From Niveibacterium microcysteis (lineage in GTDB: Bacteria; Pseudomonadota; Gammaproteobacteria; Burkholderiales; Rhodocyclaceae): DNA of 64,000 nt. Below, in pieces: positions 29,293-40,197 of this stretch; position 1 is the first letter of the stretch, and each line of letters starts with the position of its first letter. A program made the translations under genes and the position numbers. The notes under the pieces are model-generated. The model saw only the letters and a list, made by a program, of their open reading frames with translations. It searched no databases and was not told where the DNA came from. The stretch spans positions 3,658,001 through 3,722,000 of the forward strand of contig NZ_CP071060.1 of assembly GCF_017161445.1 (NCBI RefSeq), read 5' to 3'.

Positions 29293-30113
29293 TGTTTTGC
29301 CTTGTTGCTGGGGGCCACGGCGACCTGCACCGCAAATCCGGTCGGGTAGCGCAAGTCCGCCACCGTCGCGGGCGCCTGCAGGCGAGTGCGCGCCTGCGGC
29401 CAAACTGATACGAACCGCGCCAGGCGTTCGCCAAGCGGGGTGTTAGGCTGATCACGTCCAAGCTCGATCACGAGCCCGTCTTCGAGGCGGATCTGCCAGG
29501 CCTGCCGCTGCGAGTAGTTCAGGGCGGCCGGCACGGCGCTGATCGATGCAAGCTGAGACGCGAAGTCGCGATAGCGCTCAAGCACCTGCGACGCGCTCCC
29601 CTCGGGTCCGGAGAAGACCGGCAGGTGCGCATTCGTCGCTGCGATGAAGACCTCGCCTTGCTGATTCACCAGGCGCGTATCGCCGTTGTCACCGGCGCGC
29701 CAGTAGGCCGCGGCAACATGTTCCTCGAGCTTCACCTCAAGTGTTGCCGGCCACACGCGCCGCACTTCTGCGCGACGCACCCATGGCAGCTTTTCGAACG
29801 CGGCACGCGCGTCGTCGAGACTGACACTGAAGAAATTGCCTTTCAGGCCGGAACGAGCCGCGAACTCAAGCTGCGCAGAGGTCACCTGCGACAGCGGTGA
29901 AACCACCACGACTTCACGGAAACCGAAGAGAGGCATGGCGAGCGCGGCGCGCATCGCGGCATAGCCGAGCGCGACCGAGGCGAAGAGCAGCAGCGCGTCC
30001 GCGATGCCGTTCATCCACTCCGGTCGATGCCAGAGTCCGCGCGGCTCAACAGTGGCGCGCGCGGGGCGCGCCGTCGAGGCGTTGCGGCCAAAGGCGGGTT
30101 GGTGCTCAGCCAA
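29289..30113 (-). CDS. ftsQ: Cell division protein FtsQ
   Basis: It is the bitopic divisome scaffold that recruits FtsB/FtsL. The 274-aa protein has a cytoplasmic head, one membrane helix (about residues 37-59, GIADALLLFASVALGYAAMR), a POTRA domain beginning with FREVVVVSPLSQVTSAQLEF and the beta domain with LPWVRRAEVRRVWPATLEVK and VFSGPEG. It overlaps ddl by eight bases at its start and ftsA by four at its end, so it is translationally coupled in the dcw run. Confidence 0.95.
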   Translation of the reverse strand: MAEHQPAFGRNASTARPARATVEPRGLWHRPEWMNGIADALLLFASVALGYAAMRAALAMPLFGFREVVVVSPLSQVTSAQLEFAARSGLKGNFFSVSLDDARAAFEKLPWVRRAEVRRVWPATLEVKLEEHVAAAYWRAGDNGDTRLVNQQGEVFIAATNAHLPVFSGPEGSASQVLERYRDFASQLASISAVPAALNYSQRQAWQIRLEDGLVIELGRDQPNTPLGERLARFVSVWPQARTRLQAPATVADLRYPTGFAVQVAVAPSNKAKQ

Positions 30114-31026
30114 GTGCAGCCCCCTTGAGGATTTCGACGCACAAATCTTCGAATGCGATACCCGCAGCGCGCGCGGCCATCGGCACCAGCGAGTGCGAGG
30201 TCATGCCCGGGGCGGTGTTCATTTCGAGCAGATAGGCACGGCCGTCGGCGGTGAGCATCAGGTCTGCACGTCCCCAGCCCCGGCAACCCAGCACGGCGGA
30301 CGCGCGCATCACGATCGCCTGCAGTTCGGCCTCGCGCTCGGCGGGCAAGCCGCACGGGCAGTGGTACTGCACGACATCGGTGAAGTACTTGTTCTGGTAG
30401 TCGTACTTGCCATCGGGCGCGGCGATACGTACCAGGGGCAAGGGTTTGTCACCCAGGAAGGGCGCCGTCAGTTCCTGACCTTCGATGAACTCTTCGGCAA
30501 TGACGAGTGAATCGAAGCGCGCTGCGAGCGCCCAGGCTTCCTTCAACTGCGCCACCTCGGTGACCTTCGTCGCACCCATGCTGGAGCCTTCATGCACCGG
30601 CTTGACGAAGATCGGCAGGCCGAGGTCACGTGCCACATCGTCCCAGTCGGTTTCCGCATCGAGCAGGCGGAAGCGCGGCGTCGGCAGGCCTGCTGCCAGC
30701 CACACCAGCTTGGTGCGCCACTTGTCCATCGAGATCGCGGAAGCCATCACGCCACTGCCGGTGTAGGGAATCCGCAACGTTTCCAACACGCCCTGCAGGG
30801 TACCGTCCTCTCCACCGCGGCCGTGCAGGATCACGAAGGCGCGATCGAAACCCTCGTCGCGCAGCGCCATCACATCGCGCTCCGATGGATCAAAGCGGTG
30901 CGCGTCCACGCCTCGCGCAAGCAGCGCTTCGAGCACCGCGCCGCCCGACATCAGCGACACATCGCGCTCGGCCGACGAGCCGCCCATCAGCACTGCAACC
31001 TTGCCCAGTTCTTTCACGTCCGTCAT
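30106..31026 (-). CDS. ddl: D-alanine--D-alanine ligase
   Basis: It makes D-Ala-D-Ala for the pentapeptide. The 306-aa ATP-grasp enzyme shows KVAVLMGGSSAERDVSLMSG, HGRGGEDGTLQGVLE, PIFVKPVHEGSSMG, KYDYQNKYF and the metal-binding YLLEMNTAPGMTSHSLVP with the catalytic residues present. Family numbering would make it DdlB-like by position. It starts three bases after murC stops. murB, usual between murC and ddl in many proteobacteria, is absent. Confidence 0.96.
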   Translation of the reverse strand: MTDVKELGKVAVLMGGSSAERDVSLMSGGAVLEALLARGVDAHRFDPSERDVMALRDEGFDRAFVILHGRGGEDGTLQGVLETLRIPYTGSGVMASAISMDKWRTKLVWLAAGLPTPRFRLLDAETDWDDVARDLGLPIFVKPVHEGSSMGATKVTEVAQLKEAWALAARFDSLVIAEEFIEGQELTAPFLGDKPLPLVRIAAPDGKYDYQNKYFTDVVQYHCPCGLPAEREAELQAIVMRASAVLGCRGWGRADLMLTADGRAYLLEMNTAPGMTSHSLVPMAARAAGIAFEDLCVEILKGAALG

Positions 31027-31029
31027 TTG

Positions 31030-32418
31030 CTACACCTGCGCCAGCTTGCCAGGGACAGCGCCGATCGAGCCCGCCCCCATCGTGATCACAACATCGCCAT
31101 CGCGCGCGGACTCCAGAATGCGCGCCGGCATCTCTGCAATATCCTCGACGAACAGCGGTTCCACCTTGCCAGCCACACGAATCGCGCGCGCCAGCGAACG
31201 ACCGTCAGCCGCCACCAGCGGGGCCTCGCCCGCTGCGTAAACTTCGCCCAGCAGCAAAGCGTCAACCGTGCCAAGCACGCGGACAAAATCTTCGAAGCAG
31301 TCGCGCGTGCGGGTGTAGCGGTGCGGCTGAAAGGCCAGCACGAGGCGACGCCCGGGGAACGCGCCACGCGCTGCGGCAAGCGTGGCGGCCATCTCGACCG
31401 GATGGTGGCCGTAGTCGTCGATCAGCGTGAAACTGCCGCCTGCGGGCAACGCCACTTCGCCATAGCGCTGGAAGCGGCGGCCGACACCCTGGAACTCCGC
31501 CAGTCCGCGAGCGATCGCCTCATCCGGCACACCCACTTCAGTCGCCACCGCGATCGTCGCAAGTGCATTGAGCACGTTGTGCATACCCGGCAGATTCAGC
31601 GTAACCGGGTAGCGCACGGTGCTGCCGTTCTGGCGCACCACATCGAAGTGCATCTGCCCATCCACGGCACGCACGTTTTCAGCGCGCACCTGCGCATCCG
31701 GACTCAGGCCGTAACGGATGATCTGCTTCGACACGAAGGGCATGATCTCGCGCACGTTCGGGTCGTCGACACAGAGCACCGCGACACCGTAGAAAGCGAG
31801 GCGGTTGAGGAAGTCCACGAATGCGTGCTTGAGGCGCGCGAAATCGTGGCCGTAGGTTTCCATGTGATCGGCGTCGATGTTCGTGACGACCGAAATCACC
31901 GGGCTCAGCATCAGGAACGACGCGTCCGACTCATCCGCTTCGGCAACCAGGAATTCGCCGGTACCAACGCGCGAATTCGCGCCGACGGCGTTGAGCCGGC
32001 CACCGATCACGAAGGTGGGGTCGAATCCGCCCGCGTTGAGCACGCTCGCGACCAGGCTTGTCGTGGTGGTCTTGCCGTGCGTGCCGGCAATCGCGATGCC
32101 CTGCTTCAGGCGCATCAGCTCGGCCAGCATCTGGGCCCGCGGCACCACAGGAATCTGGCGCGCACGCGCGGCCTGTACTTCCGGGTTGTCGCGCTGCACG
32201 GCGGTGGAGGTGACGATTGCGTCTGCATCGGCCACATGCTCGGCCGCATGCCCCTGCACCACTTTGATCCCGAGGCCGGCAAGGCGACGGGTGGTCGCAT
32301 TGTCAGCCAGGTCGGAACCGCTCACGGCGTAGCCCTGGTTCGCCAGCACCTCGGCGATCGCGCTCATGCCGGCGCCGCCGATGCCGACGAAGTGGATGCG
32401 TTTGATCTTGTGTTTCAT
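31030..32418 (-). CDS. murC: UDP-N-acetylmuramate--L-alanine ligase
   Basis: It adds L-Ala to UDP-MurNAc. The 462-aa Mur ligase has an N-terminal Rossmann domain ([20 protein letters not shown]), the ATP-binding loop [19 protein letters not shown], the metal and substrate region [17 protein letters not shown] and the C-terminal domain with [18 protein letters not shown] and [13 protein letters not shown] 32418. A 64-base gap from murG contains a small GAGGG/CCCTC hairpin (32432-32446) near its ribosome-binding region. Confidence 0.97.
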   Translation of the reverse strand: MKHKIKRIHFVGIGGAGMSAIAEVLANQGYAVSGSDLADNATTRRLAGLGIKVVQGHAAEHVADADAIVTSTAVQRDNPEVQAARARQIPVVPRAQMLAELMRLKQGIAIAGTHGKTTTTSLVASVLNAGGFDPTFVIGGRLNAVGANSRVGTGEFLVAEADESDASFLMLSPVISVVTNIDADHMETYGHDFARLKHAFVDFLNRLAFYGVAVLCVDDPNVREIMPFVSKQIIRYGLSPDAQVRAENVRAVDGQMHFDVVRQNGSTVRYPVTLNLPGMHNVLNALATIAVATEVGVPDEAIARGLAEFQGVGRRFQRYGEVALPAGGSFTLIDDYGHHPVEMAATLAAARGAFPGRRLVLAFQPHRYTRTRDCFEDFVRVLGTVDALLLGEVYAAGEAPLVAADGRSLARAIRVAGKVEPLFVEDIAEMPARILESARDGDVVITMGAGSIGAVPGKLAQV

Positions 32419-32482
32419 GACTCACACCCGGGAGGGAAAAACCCTCTAGTGTACCGGGCCGCGCGCGTCAGACCGGGGGCCT

Positions 32483-33577
32483 TCATGCCTTACCCCCGCT
32501 GGCGAGCGACTCGATGATGTCTGCGATGCGTTCGGTTGCATCGGGTTTGCCGATGCTGCGCGCCGCGTTGGCCATCGCGAGGCAACGTGCGCGGTCGATC
32601 TGTTGCAGCATGGATGCAAGTTTCGCCGCTGACAGTTCAGCCTGCGGCAGGTGCAGCGCGGCGCCGGCCTTTGCGAGCAACTCGGCGTTATCGCGCTGAT
32701 GCGAAGTCGTCGACACGACCAGCGGGACGAGAATGCTGGCAACGCCCGCAGCCGTGAGTTCGGCGGCAGTGACCGCGCCGGCGCGGCAGATCACCAGGTC
32801 GGTGTCGGCCAGGCGGCGCGGCATGTCGTCGATGAAGGCCACGAGCTCAGCCTCGACGCCGGCCTTTGCGTAAAGCTCGCGCAGCGAATCGATGTTGGCC
32901 TTGCCCGATTGATGCGTCACCTGCGGCCGCTCATTCGCCGGAATCAGCGCAAGCGCAGCGGGCACCGCCTCGTTCAGCGCGCGCGCGCCTAGGCTGCCAC
33001 CAACCACCAGCACCTTGAGCGGACCACTGCGGCCGGAATAGCGAACGGCGGGGTCCGGCAGCGCGCAGATCTCGCGACGCACCGGATTGCCAGTAACCAC
33101 AGCCTTCCCCGCCAGCGAACCGAAGTCGCCAGCAAAGCCGAACAGCACGCGCTGGGCGAAGGGCCCGAGCAGCTTGTTCGACAGGAGGGGCGCGGCATCA
33201 GCGTTCACCAGCGCAAGCGGACGGCCAGTGATGCGCGCCGCGATGCCGCCCGGCACCGTCACATAGCCCCCCATGCCCAACACGACGTCGGCGCGCGCAG
33301 CACGGATCAAGCCGATGCTGCGAACCAAGCTGGAGAAGAAGGCGAACACGCCGCGCACCGCGTGGCCGACCCCCTTGCCACGCAGGCCTGCAAATTCGAT
33401 GGTGTCCAGCGCGAGGCCGTGGCGCGGAACGATCTCACCTTCCATGCCATGTGCGGTGCCCAACCAACGCACCGACCATCCGCGTGCCTGCATCGCCTGA
33501 GCGATCGCGAGGCCAGGGAAAATGTGGCCGCCGGTGCCGGCCGCCATCACCATGAGGGTACGAGACGGCGCGCTCAC
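32483..33577 (-). CDS. murG: UDP-GlcNAc:lipid I transferase MurG
   Basis: It converts lipid I to lipid II on the cytoplasmic face of the membrane. The 364-aa GT-B glycosyltransferase shows [54 protein letters not shown] and the acceptor region [23 protein letters not shown] 33577 is taken as the start because it overlaps the ftsW stop (GTGA) and has GGAGG six bases before it; a longer frame upstream is antisense-like noise over ftsW. Confidence 0.96.
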   Translation of the reverse strand: MSAPSRTLMVMAAGTGGHIFPGLAIAQAMQARGWSVRWLGTAHGMEGEIVPRHGLALDTIEFAGLRGKGVGHAVRGVFAFFSSLVRSIGLIRAARADVVLGMGGYVTVPGGIAARITGRPLALVNADAAPLLSNKLLGPFAQRVLFGFAGDFGSLAGKAVVTGNPVRREICALPDPAVRYSGRSGPLKVLVVGGSLGARALNEAVPAALALIPANERPQVTHQSGKANIDSLRELYAKAGVEAELVAFIDDMPRRLADTDLVICRAGAVTAAELTAAGVASILVPLVVSTTSHQRDNAELLAKAGAALHLPQAELSAAKLASMLQQIDRARCLAMANAARSIGKPDATERIADIIESLASGGKA

Positions 33578-34815
33578 GCGCGGCCTCCGCGGGTCAGCTG
33601 GCGTGTTTCCCAATCGATGCGCAGCAGCACCGCCAAGGCAACGCAGTTGGCAAGAATGCCGGAGCCGCCAAAGCTCATCATCGGCAGCGTGAGGCCCTTG
33701 GTCGGCAGCAGGCCCATGTTCACGCCCATGTTGATGAAGGACTGCACGCCAAGCCAGATGCCGATGCCCTGCGCCACGAGGCCCGCAAAGTGGCGCTCGA
33801 TCAGATGCGCCTGCCGGCCGATCGCGAACGCACGCTGCACAAGAATCGCGAACAGCGTGATAACCGCCAGCACGCCGACGAACCCAAGTTCCTCCGCGAT
33901 CACGGCGAGCAGGAAGTCGGTGTGCGCTTCGGGCAGATAGAAGAGCTTTTCGACGCTCGCGCCCAAACCGACACCGAACCACTCACCACGGCCGAACGCG
34001 ATCAACGCGTGCGAGAGCTGATAGCCTTTGCCGAAGGCGTCCTGCCAGGGGTCCATGAAACCGAGAATGCGTTCGCGGCGATAAGGCGACAGCCAGATCA
34101 ACAGCACGAAGCCGACGATCGCAACCGCGATCAGCATGCCGAAGATGCGAACGTTGATGCCACCGAGGAAGAGGATGCCGAATGCTATCGCGGTGATCAC
34201 GACAAAGGCGCCGAAGTCCGGTTCGCGCAGCAGCAGGAAGCCGACGAACAACACTACCGCTGCGAGCGGCATGAAGCCGCGCCGGAAGCTCTTCATGTCG
34301 CCAAGCTTGCGCACCGTGTAGTCGGCGGCGTACAGCGCAACGCCTAGTTTCATCAGCTCGGACGGTTGCAGGTTCGCGAAGCCGAATCCGATCCAGCGCC
34401 GTGCGCCATTCACATCGCGCCCGACGTGCGGAATCAGTACCAGCAGCAAGAGCACAACGCCAACAGCAAACAGGGCCGGCGCGAGTTTTTGCAGCGTCCC
34501 GATCGGCACCTGGAAGACCATCGCACCCGCCGTGAGCCCGATCAGCAGGAACACGACATGGCGGACCAGGAAGAAGGTCGGCTGGTAGTGCGTAAAGCGG
34601 TTACCTTCGGCGGTTGCGATCGACGACGAGAACACCATCACCACGCCGAACAGCAGCAGCGCAGCAGCCGACCAGATCAGAAGCGGATCGAGTTCGCGCG
34701 GCGTCTGCGGCGTGCCGGTCAAGCGCCCAACCGCGCGATGCGCCGCGTGCGAGCCCATCGGCAAGCCCGGCTCGGGGCGCGCAAACATGCCGGCAAGGCG
34801 GGCGAATACGCTCAT
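33574..34815 (-). CDS. ftsW: SEDS peptidoglycan glycosyltransferase FtsW
   Basis: It polymerises lipid II at the septum with FtsI. The 413-aa SEDS protein has about ten hydrophobic segments after a 55-residue cytoplasmic head, and the family motifs [20 protein letters not shown] (catalytic-loop region), the large periplasmic loop [20 protein letters not shown] and the signature [23 protein letters not shown] 34815 overlaps the murD stop by four bases, deciding the start over one 13 codons upstream. Confidence 0.97.
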   Translation of the reverse strand: MSVFARLAGMFARPEPGLPMGSHAAHRAVGRLTGTPQTPRELDPLLIWSAAALLLFGVVMVFSSSIATAEGNRFTHYQPTFFLVRHVVFLLIGLTAGAMVFQVPIGTLQKLAPALFAVGVVLLLLVLIPHVGRDVNGARRWIGFGFANLQPSELMKLGVALYAADYTVRKLGDMKSFRRGFMPLAAVVLFVGFLLLREPDFGAFVVITAIAFGILFLGGINVRIFGMLIAVAIVGFVLLIWLSPYRRERILGFMDPWQDAFGKGYQLSHALIAFGRGEWFGVGLGASVEKLFYLPEAHTDFLLAVIAEELGFVGVLAVITLFAILVQRAFAIGRQAHLIERHFAGLVAQGIGIWLGVQSFINMGVNMGLLPTKGLTLPMMSFGGSGILANCVALAVLLRIDWETRQLTRGGRA

Positions 34816-36203
34816 AGCCTCACCACCCCCGGCAGTTGCCAGACCGCTTCGCAAAAGACTTCGGCGCGGTGCGCATAGTTGCGGAACATGTCCAGGCTGG
34901 CACAGGCTGGCGACAGCATCACGGCGTCACCCGCCTGGGCGTGCGCATTGGCCTGCACTACCGCAGCCGGCAAATCGGCGGCGTGAACCATCGGCACGCC
35001 ACAGCCTTCTGCGGCGACCTCAATCTGCTTGGCGTCCCGACCGATCAACACGACGACACGGGCGTGGTGCGCAAAGGCGTCGCGCAGCGGCGTGAAATCC
35101 TGGCCCTTGCCATCACCGCCGGCGATCAGGGCAACACGCTGGCCAAGGCCTTCGAGCGCCGCCAGCGTTGCACCAACGTTCGTCCCCTTGGAGTCGTCGT
35201 AGAACACAACGCCATCGGCACGCTTGGCGACCGGTTCGACACGATGCGGCAAGCCACGGAAGTTGCGCAAAGCGTCGAGCATCGCCGGCATCGGCAATCC
35301 GATCGCGTGCCCGAGCGCCAGCGCCGCGAGCGCGTTCGCGACGTTGTGAGCCCCAGCCAGCGGCAATTCAGCACGCGGCATCAAGGGCTGTGTGCCCTTG
35401 GCGAGCCACGCTGCGCCCGCCTGCTCCATCAATCCGAACTCAGCCTCATCGGCCGGTGTGCCGAGCCCGAAACTGAACGCTTGGCCAGCGCGGCGCATCG
35501 CCGCCACGCGCGCATCGTCGCGGTTGAACACTTGCACCCGGCAGCGATCGTAGATCGCGGCCTTCGCTGCGGCATACGCGTCCAGACCATCGTAGCGATC
35601 GAGGTGATCGTCGCTGATGTTCAACACCGTGGCTGCATCCGGCGCAAAGCTGTCGCAGGTTTCGAGCTGAAAGCTCGACAGTTCGAGAACCCAGGCTTGA
35701 GCCGGTGTGCCAGCGTCCTCACGGCGCATCCACTCGTCCAGCGCCGCGGGGCTGATATTGCCGGCGACTGCGACGTCCAAACCTGCGGCGCGGCACAACG
35801 CACCGGTGAGTGCCGTCGTGGTGGTCTTTCCATTGGTACCGGTGATCGCAACGACCGGCACGTTTTGACCGCTCGCTGCGAGCGCGTCGGCAAACAGTTC
35901 GATCTCGCCGGTAATGCGGATGCCGCGCTCCCGGGCGGTAGCGACCAGGTCCTGGCGCGGATCCAAACCGGGGCTGATCGCGAGCATCTCGATGCCATCG
36001 AGCAAGTCGGCGCTGAAGGTACCGCAGCGCAGGTCCACTTGCGGGAACGCGGCAAGCGCCTCGCGCCCCGGCGGTGTCGCACGCGAGTCGGCAACGCGCA
36101 CGCGCGCGCCCTGCCTGACCAGATGGCGCGCCATGGCGAGGCCGGACTCACCCAGCCCGAGCACCAGCACTGGTTTGTCGCGGAGGATCACTGCGTCACC
36201 CAT
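34812..36203 (-). CDS. murD: UDP-MurNAc-L-alanine--D-glutamate ligase
   Basis: It adds D-Glu to the peptide stem. The 463-aa Mur ligase has [20 protein letters not shown] at the N-terminus, [39 protein letters not shown] and the C-terminal [20 protein letters not shown] with [14 protein letters not shown]. All motifs needed for ATP and substrate binding appear intact. Two bases separate it from mraY; its stop is shared with the ftsW start. Confidence 0.97.
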   Translation of the reverse strand: MGDAVILRDKPVLVLGLGESGLAMARHLVRQGARVRVADSRATPPGREALAAFPQVDLRCGTFSADLLDGIEMLAISPGLDPRQDLVATARERGIRITGEIELFADALAASGQNVPVVAITGTNGKTTTTALTGALCRAAGLDVAVAGNISPAALDEWMRREDAGTPAQAWVLELSSFQLETCDSFAPDAATVLNISDDHLDRYDGLDAYAAAKAAIYDRCRVQVFNRDDARVAAMRRAGQAFSFGLGTPADEAEFGLMEQAGAAWLAKGTQPLMPRAELPLAGAHNVANALAALALGHAIGLPMPAMLDALRNFRGLPHRVEPVAKRADGVVFYDDSKGTNVGATLAALEGLGQRVALIAGGDGKGQDFTPLRDAFAHHARVVVLIGRDAKQIEVAAEGCGVPMVHAADLPAAVVQANAHAQAGDAVMLSPACASLDMFRNYAHRAEVFCEAVWQLPGVVRL

Positions 36204-36205
36204 GC

Positions 36206-37294
36206 TCAGCGCAGCTTCAGCGTGGAGAGACCGAACAGGACGAGCATCAGCGTGATGATCCAGAAACGGACGACCACCTGCGTTTCCTTCCAGCCACCGA
36301 GTTCGTAATGGTGGTGCAGCGGCGCCATGCGGAAGATCCGCTTGCCCCCGGAGTACTTGAAGTAGGCCACCTGCACCATCACCGACATCGCTTCCGCAAC
36401 GAACAGACCGCCCATGATGAAGAGCACGATTTCCTGGCGCACGATCACGGCGACGGTACCCATCGCCGCGCCAAGCGCGAGCGCACCCACGTCACCCATG
36501 AACACGTCGGCCGGATAGGCGTTGAACCAGAGGAAGCCAAGTCCCGCGCCACACAGCGCGCCACAGAACACGGCCAGCTCGCCAGCACCCGCAACGTAGG
36601 GCACCCCAAGGTATTTCGAGAAACCGATGTGACCGGCGACGTATGCAAACACCGCCAGCGCCGCGGACACCATCACCGTCGGCATGATCGCGAGGCCGTC
36701 GAGGCCGTCCGTCAGGTTCACCGAGTGGCTGGTGCCGTTGATCACGAAATAGCCGAGCACCATGAAACCGACGGCGCCAAGCGGATAGACCGCGCTCTTG
36801 AAGAAGGGAACGATCAGTTCAGTCTGCGCGGGCACCGTTGCTGTCATGCCGAGGTACACCGCTGCGCCACCGGCGATCAGCGAGGTCCACAAGTACTTCC
36901 AGCGCGATGCCAGACCCTTCGGATCGCGATACACGACCTTGCGCCAGTCATCGACCCAGCCCACTGCGCCGAAGCCCAGCGTCACCAACAGGACAACCCA
37001 GATGTAACGATTCTTCAGGTCGCCCCACAGTAGCGTGGTGATCGCGATCGCGATGAGAATCAGCGCGCCGCCCATCGTCGGCGTACCCGCCTTCGTCAGG
37101 TGCGATTTCGGGCCATCGTCCCGCACTGCCTGGCCGATCTTCTTCGCGGCAAGCCAGCGGATCACGCCCGGGCCGAAGATGAAGGAGATCACCAGCGCGG
37201 TCAGCGCCGCCAACATCGTGCGCAGCGTGATGTAGCCGAACACGTTGAAGGTGCGGATGTCCTGACCGAGCCAGAGAGCGAGTTCGAGAAGCAT
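36206..37294 (-). CDS. mraY: Phospho-MurNAc-pentapeptide transferase MraY
   Basis: It transfers phospho-MurNAc-pentapeptide to undecaprenyl phosphate, making lipid I. The 362-aa integral membrane enzyme has ten hydrophobic segments, the family motifs [35 protein letters not shown] (aspartate pair), [16 protein letters not shown] and the terminal [23 protein letters not shown] 37294. It lies 18 bases after the murF stop. Confidence 0.98.
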   Translation of the reverse strand: MLLELALWLGQDIRTFNVFGYITLRTMLAALTALVISFIFGPGVIRWLAAKKIGQAVRDDGPKSHLTKAGTPTMGGALILIAIAITTLLWGDLKNRYIWVVLLVTLGFGAVGWVDDWRKVVYRDPKGLASRWKYLWTSLIAGGAAVYLGMTATVPAQTELIVPFFKSAVYPLGAVGFMVLGYFVINGTSHSVNLTDGLDGLAIMPTVMVSAALAVFAYVAGHIGFSKYLGVPYVAGAGELAVFCGALCGAGLGFLWFNAYPADVFMGDVGALALGAAMGTVAVIVRQEIVLFIMGGLFVAEAMSVMVQVAYFKYSGGKRIFRMAPLHHHYELGGWKETQVVVRFWIITLMLVLFGLSTLKLR

Positions 37295-37312
37295 TGCCTT
37301 GAGTCCTGCCGA

Positions 37313-38692
37313 TCAATCGGCCGACGCCAGCGCGTCGACCACACGTTCCATCTTCATGAAGCGAGAACCCTTCACCAGCACGACCGTGTCGGGTGTCAGC
37401 GTTTCACGCAGCGCAGCGATAAGCGTTTCGATGTCGCCGAAGTGACGACCGCCCTCGCCGAAATTCCTGGCCGCCACCGCCGAGTGCTCGCCAAGCGCGA
37501 ACATCACATCGACACCCTGGCTTTTCGCGTAGCCGCCGATCTCGTCGTGATACTGCGCCGCGCGGTCACCGATCTCGCCCATGTCGCCGAACACGAAGAC
37601 CTTGCGTCCTGCGGTCATCGCAAGCACATCAAGCCCTGCACGTACCGAATCGGGGTTGGCGTTATAGGTGTCGTCCAGCAGCGTGGCACCGGAACCGGCG
37701 GCTCGACGCAACTGCAGACGCCCCTTGGTACCGGTATAGCCGCCAAGGCCATCGTTCACCGCCTGCAGCGACGCCCCTGCAGCGAGCGCAGCCGCGGCAG
37801 CAGCAGCCGCATTGCGCACGTTGTGTACGCCCGGCACCTGCAGCGTGAATCGCACCGCGCCTTGCGGCGTATCGAGTACGACGCGGGCGTCCAGCGCACC
37901 CAAATCAGCCGAAGCACGCACTTCCGCGTCCGCGTTCATCGCGAAGCGACTGCAAGGCCGGCCCGCATTGGCCGCGATCCAGCGATCAGCGTGCGGATCG
38001 TCCGCATTCACTACTGCAATGCCGGTATCACCGAGGCCGTTGTAGATCGCACCCTTCTCGATCGCCACTGCATCGAGCCCGCCCATGCCAGCCAGATGCG
38101 CACGCTGCGCGTTGTTCACCAGTGCAACGGTGGGCTGCGCGATGCGCGTCAGGTAGTCGATCTCGCCCGGGTGGTTCATGCCCATTTCGATCACGGCGAA
38201 ACGGTGCGTTGGCCGCAGGCGCAACAGCATCATCGGCATGCCGATGTCGTTATTCAGATTGCCAACCGTTGCCAGCACCGCCGAGTCATCAGCCCCGTCG
38301 AGCCGGGCTTGCGCACGCAGAATCGCCGCGCACATTTCCTTAACCGTGGTCTTGCCGTTGCTGCCGGTTACACCAATCAGCGGCAGGTTGAAGCGCCCGC
38401 GCCACCAAGCGGCAAGCGTGCCGAGCGCCAGACGCGTATCAGCGACTACCACGCACGGCAATGGCCATTCCGTCGCTGCGTCGGCATGGCGCTGATCGAT
38501 CAGCGCAGCGGCGGCGCCACCCTCGGCAGCCTGCGCGAGAAAGTCGTGGCCATCGAAGTTGTCACCGCGCAGCGCTACAAAGAGCTGGCCCGCCGCGAGC
38601 GCCCGGGTGTCACTGCCGACCGATGTCAGCTCGGCATCGACGCCACGCAGTTCAGCGCCCAACGCAGTCGCGGCTTCACTCAGTTTCATCAT
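37313..38692 (-). CDS. murF: UDP-MurNAc-tripeptide--D-alanyl-D-alanine ligase
   Basis: It adds D-Ala-D-Ala to the tripeptide precursor. The 459-aa Mur ligase has GSNGKTTVKEMCAAILRAQ for ATP binding, GMNHPGEIDYLTRIAQPT, NNAQRAHLAGMGGLDAVAIEK and the C-terminal LDDTYNANPDSVRAGLDVLA. The ATG at 38692, which overlaps the murE stop and has AAGGAG seven bases before it, is chosen over the adjacent ATG at 38689. Confidence 0.97.
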   Translation of the reverse strand: MMKLSEAATALGAELRGVDAELTSVGSDTRALAAGQLFVALRGDNFDGHDFLAQAAEGGAAAALIDQRHADAATEWPLPCVVVADTRLALGTLAAWWRGRFNLPLIGVTGSNGKTTVKEMCAAILRAQARLDGADDSAVLATVGNLNNDIGMPMMLLRLRPTHRFAVIEMGMNHPGEIDYLTRIAQPTVALVNNAQRAHLAGMGGLDAVAIEKGAIYNGLGDTGIAVVNADDPHADRWIAANAGRPCSRFAMNADAEVRASADLGALDARVVLDTPQGAVRFTLQVPGVHNVRNAAAAAAAALAAGASLQAVNDGLGGYTGTKGRLQLRRAAGSGATLLDDTYNANPDSVRAGLDVLAMTAGRKVFVFGDMGEIGDRAAQYHDEIGGYAKSQGVDVMFALGEHSAVAARNFGEGGRHFGDIETLIAALRETLTPDTVVLVKGSRFMKMERVVDALASAD

Positions 38693-40197
38693 GCTGACGC
38701 TCCTTGCGGATCCTTCCACTGCTTCAACGCAAGTTGTGCATGTTCAAGGTCGGAGAACGGATGCCGCTCGCCCGCCACTTCCTGATAGGGTTCGTGCCCC
38801 TTGCCGGCAAGCAGGATCACATCGTCGGGCGCCGCCTGGACGATTGCCTCGGCGATTGCGCGATCGCGATCAGCAACCACGACGGCGGTCGCACCTGCCC
38901 CGGCGCGAACCTGATCGAGAATCGCGAGCGGATCTTCGCTACGCGGGTTGTCGCTCGTCAGCACCACACGGTCTGCAAGCCGTGTCGCAACTGCGCCCAT
39001 CATCGGCCGCTTGCCGGGGTCGCGATCGCCGCCGCAACCGAACACGCAAACGAGCTGCCCACCACGCGCCTGCGCAGCCGGGCGCAGCGCCTTCAGCGCC
39101 TGCTCAAGAGCATCCGGCGTATGGGCGTAATCGACCACTACCAACGGCTGCATCACACCGCCAATCGCCTGCATCCGGCCAGGCGGCGCGTGAAGCGCCT
39201 GCAGCACGCCGGCCACATCGTCCAGCGCATGGCCGGCGGCGAGCAAACTACCCGCGACTGCGAGCAGGTTGCTGACATTGAAGCGGCCGACGATGCCAAC
39301 CTCGACCTCTTCGCGCATGCCACTCCACATCAGCGTGAAACGCTGGCCAGTGGCGGTACCGTGGATGTCCGCCGCGACCAGCGGACGCACCCCGGCAGGC
39401 AGATGCTCCGGGCAGTCGCCGGCGGTGTAGCCAATCGTAAGCGGCAAGCGCCCACCGCAGTCGGCCGCCAGCTCGAGACCGAATTCGTCGTCAACGTTGA
39501 TCACCGCTGCGCGCAGCGCAGGCCAGTGAAACAGCTTCGCCTTGGCGGCTGCGTAGGCCTCCATCGAGCCGTGATAGTCGAGGTGATCGCGCGTCAGGTT
39601 CGTGAATACGGCGGTATCGAAGTGCGCGCCGGCAACACGGTCCTGATCGAGCCCGATCGAGGAGACCTCCATCGCCGCTGCGCGAGCGCCGTCCGCAACA
39701 AAGTTCGCCAGTGCCGCATGCAGCACCAGCGAGTCCGGCGTGGTGTTGAGACCTTCTTCGAGCGCGTCGGGGTAGCCGATGCCAAGCGTGCCAACCACGC
39801 CGCAACGTTCATGCAGCGCGGTGAAACAGCGCGCCAGCCATTGCGATGACGAGGTCTTGCCGTTGGTGCCGGTGATGCCGATCAGGCGCAACTGGCGCGA
39901 CGGCTCGCCGTAGACGAGATTCGCGAGGTCGCCCGCGACATGCGCAAGGCCTTCCCAGCCCAGATGCGGCACGACAACCGCGCCATCCCAGTGATAGCCG
40001 GCACGCTCCCACAACACCGCAGCGGCGCCACGGCGCACGGCTTCGGCGATGTAACGGCGGCCATCGCTGCGCGCACCGGGATACGCCAGGAAGACGTCGC
40101 CCGGCTCGATCGCGCGCGAATCGGCACAGAGGCGTGTCGGCACAACACCGCTGGAAGCCAGCGCATCCAGGATCAGACGGGCTTCGCGCTGGCTCAC
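38689..40197 (-). CDS. murE: UDP-MurNAc-L-Ala-D-Glu--diaminopimelate ligase
   Basis: It adds meso-diaminopimelate, seen from the DNPRSEDP motif (LTSDNPRSEDPLAILDQVRA) that selects mDAP over lysine. The 502-aa product also has [19 protein letters not shown] (ATP), NTTPDSLVLHAAL, EVSSIGLDQDRVAGAHFDTA and TNLTRDHLDYHGSMEAYAAA. The peptidoglycan is therefore the usual Gram-negative A1-gamma type. The 3' end overlaps murF, and the start overlaps the ftsI stop. Confidence 0.97.
   Translation of the reverse strand: MSQREARLILDALASSGVVPTRLCADSRAIEPGDVFLAYPGARSDGRRYIAEAVRRGAAAVLWERAGYHWDGAVVVPHLGWEGLAHVAGDLANLVYGEPSRQLRLIGITGTNGKTSSSQWLARCFTALHERCGVVGTLGIGYPDALEEGLNTTPDSLVLHAALANFVADGARAAAMEVSSIGLDQDRVAGAHFDTAVFTNLTRDHLDYHGSMEAYAAAKAKLFHWPALRAAVINVDDEFGLELAADCGGRLPLTIGYTAGDCPEHLPAGVRPLVAADIHGTATGQRFTLMWSGMREEVEVGIVGRFNVSNLLAVAGSLLAAGHALDDVAGVLQALHAPPGRMQAIGGVMQPLVVVDYAHTPDALEQALKALRPAAQARGGQLVCVFGCGGDRDPGKRPMMGAVATRLADRVVLTSDNPRSEDPLAILDQVRAGAGATAVVVADRDRAIAEAIVQAAPDDVILLAGKGHEPYQEVAGERHPFSDLEHAQLALKQWKDPQGASA

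Noticed and set aside
32432..32446. GAGGG-TTTTT-CCCTC hairpin before murC as a terminator
   Set aside because: The 5-bp stem is weak, the T-run is in the loop rather than after the stem, and murC follows immediately in the same operon.
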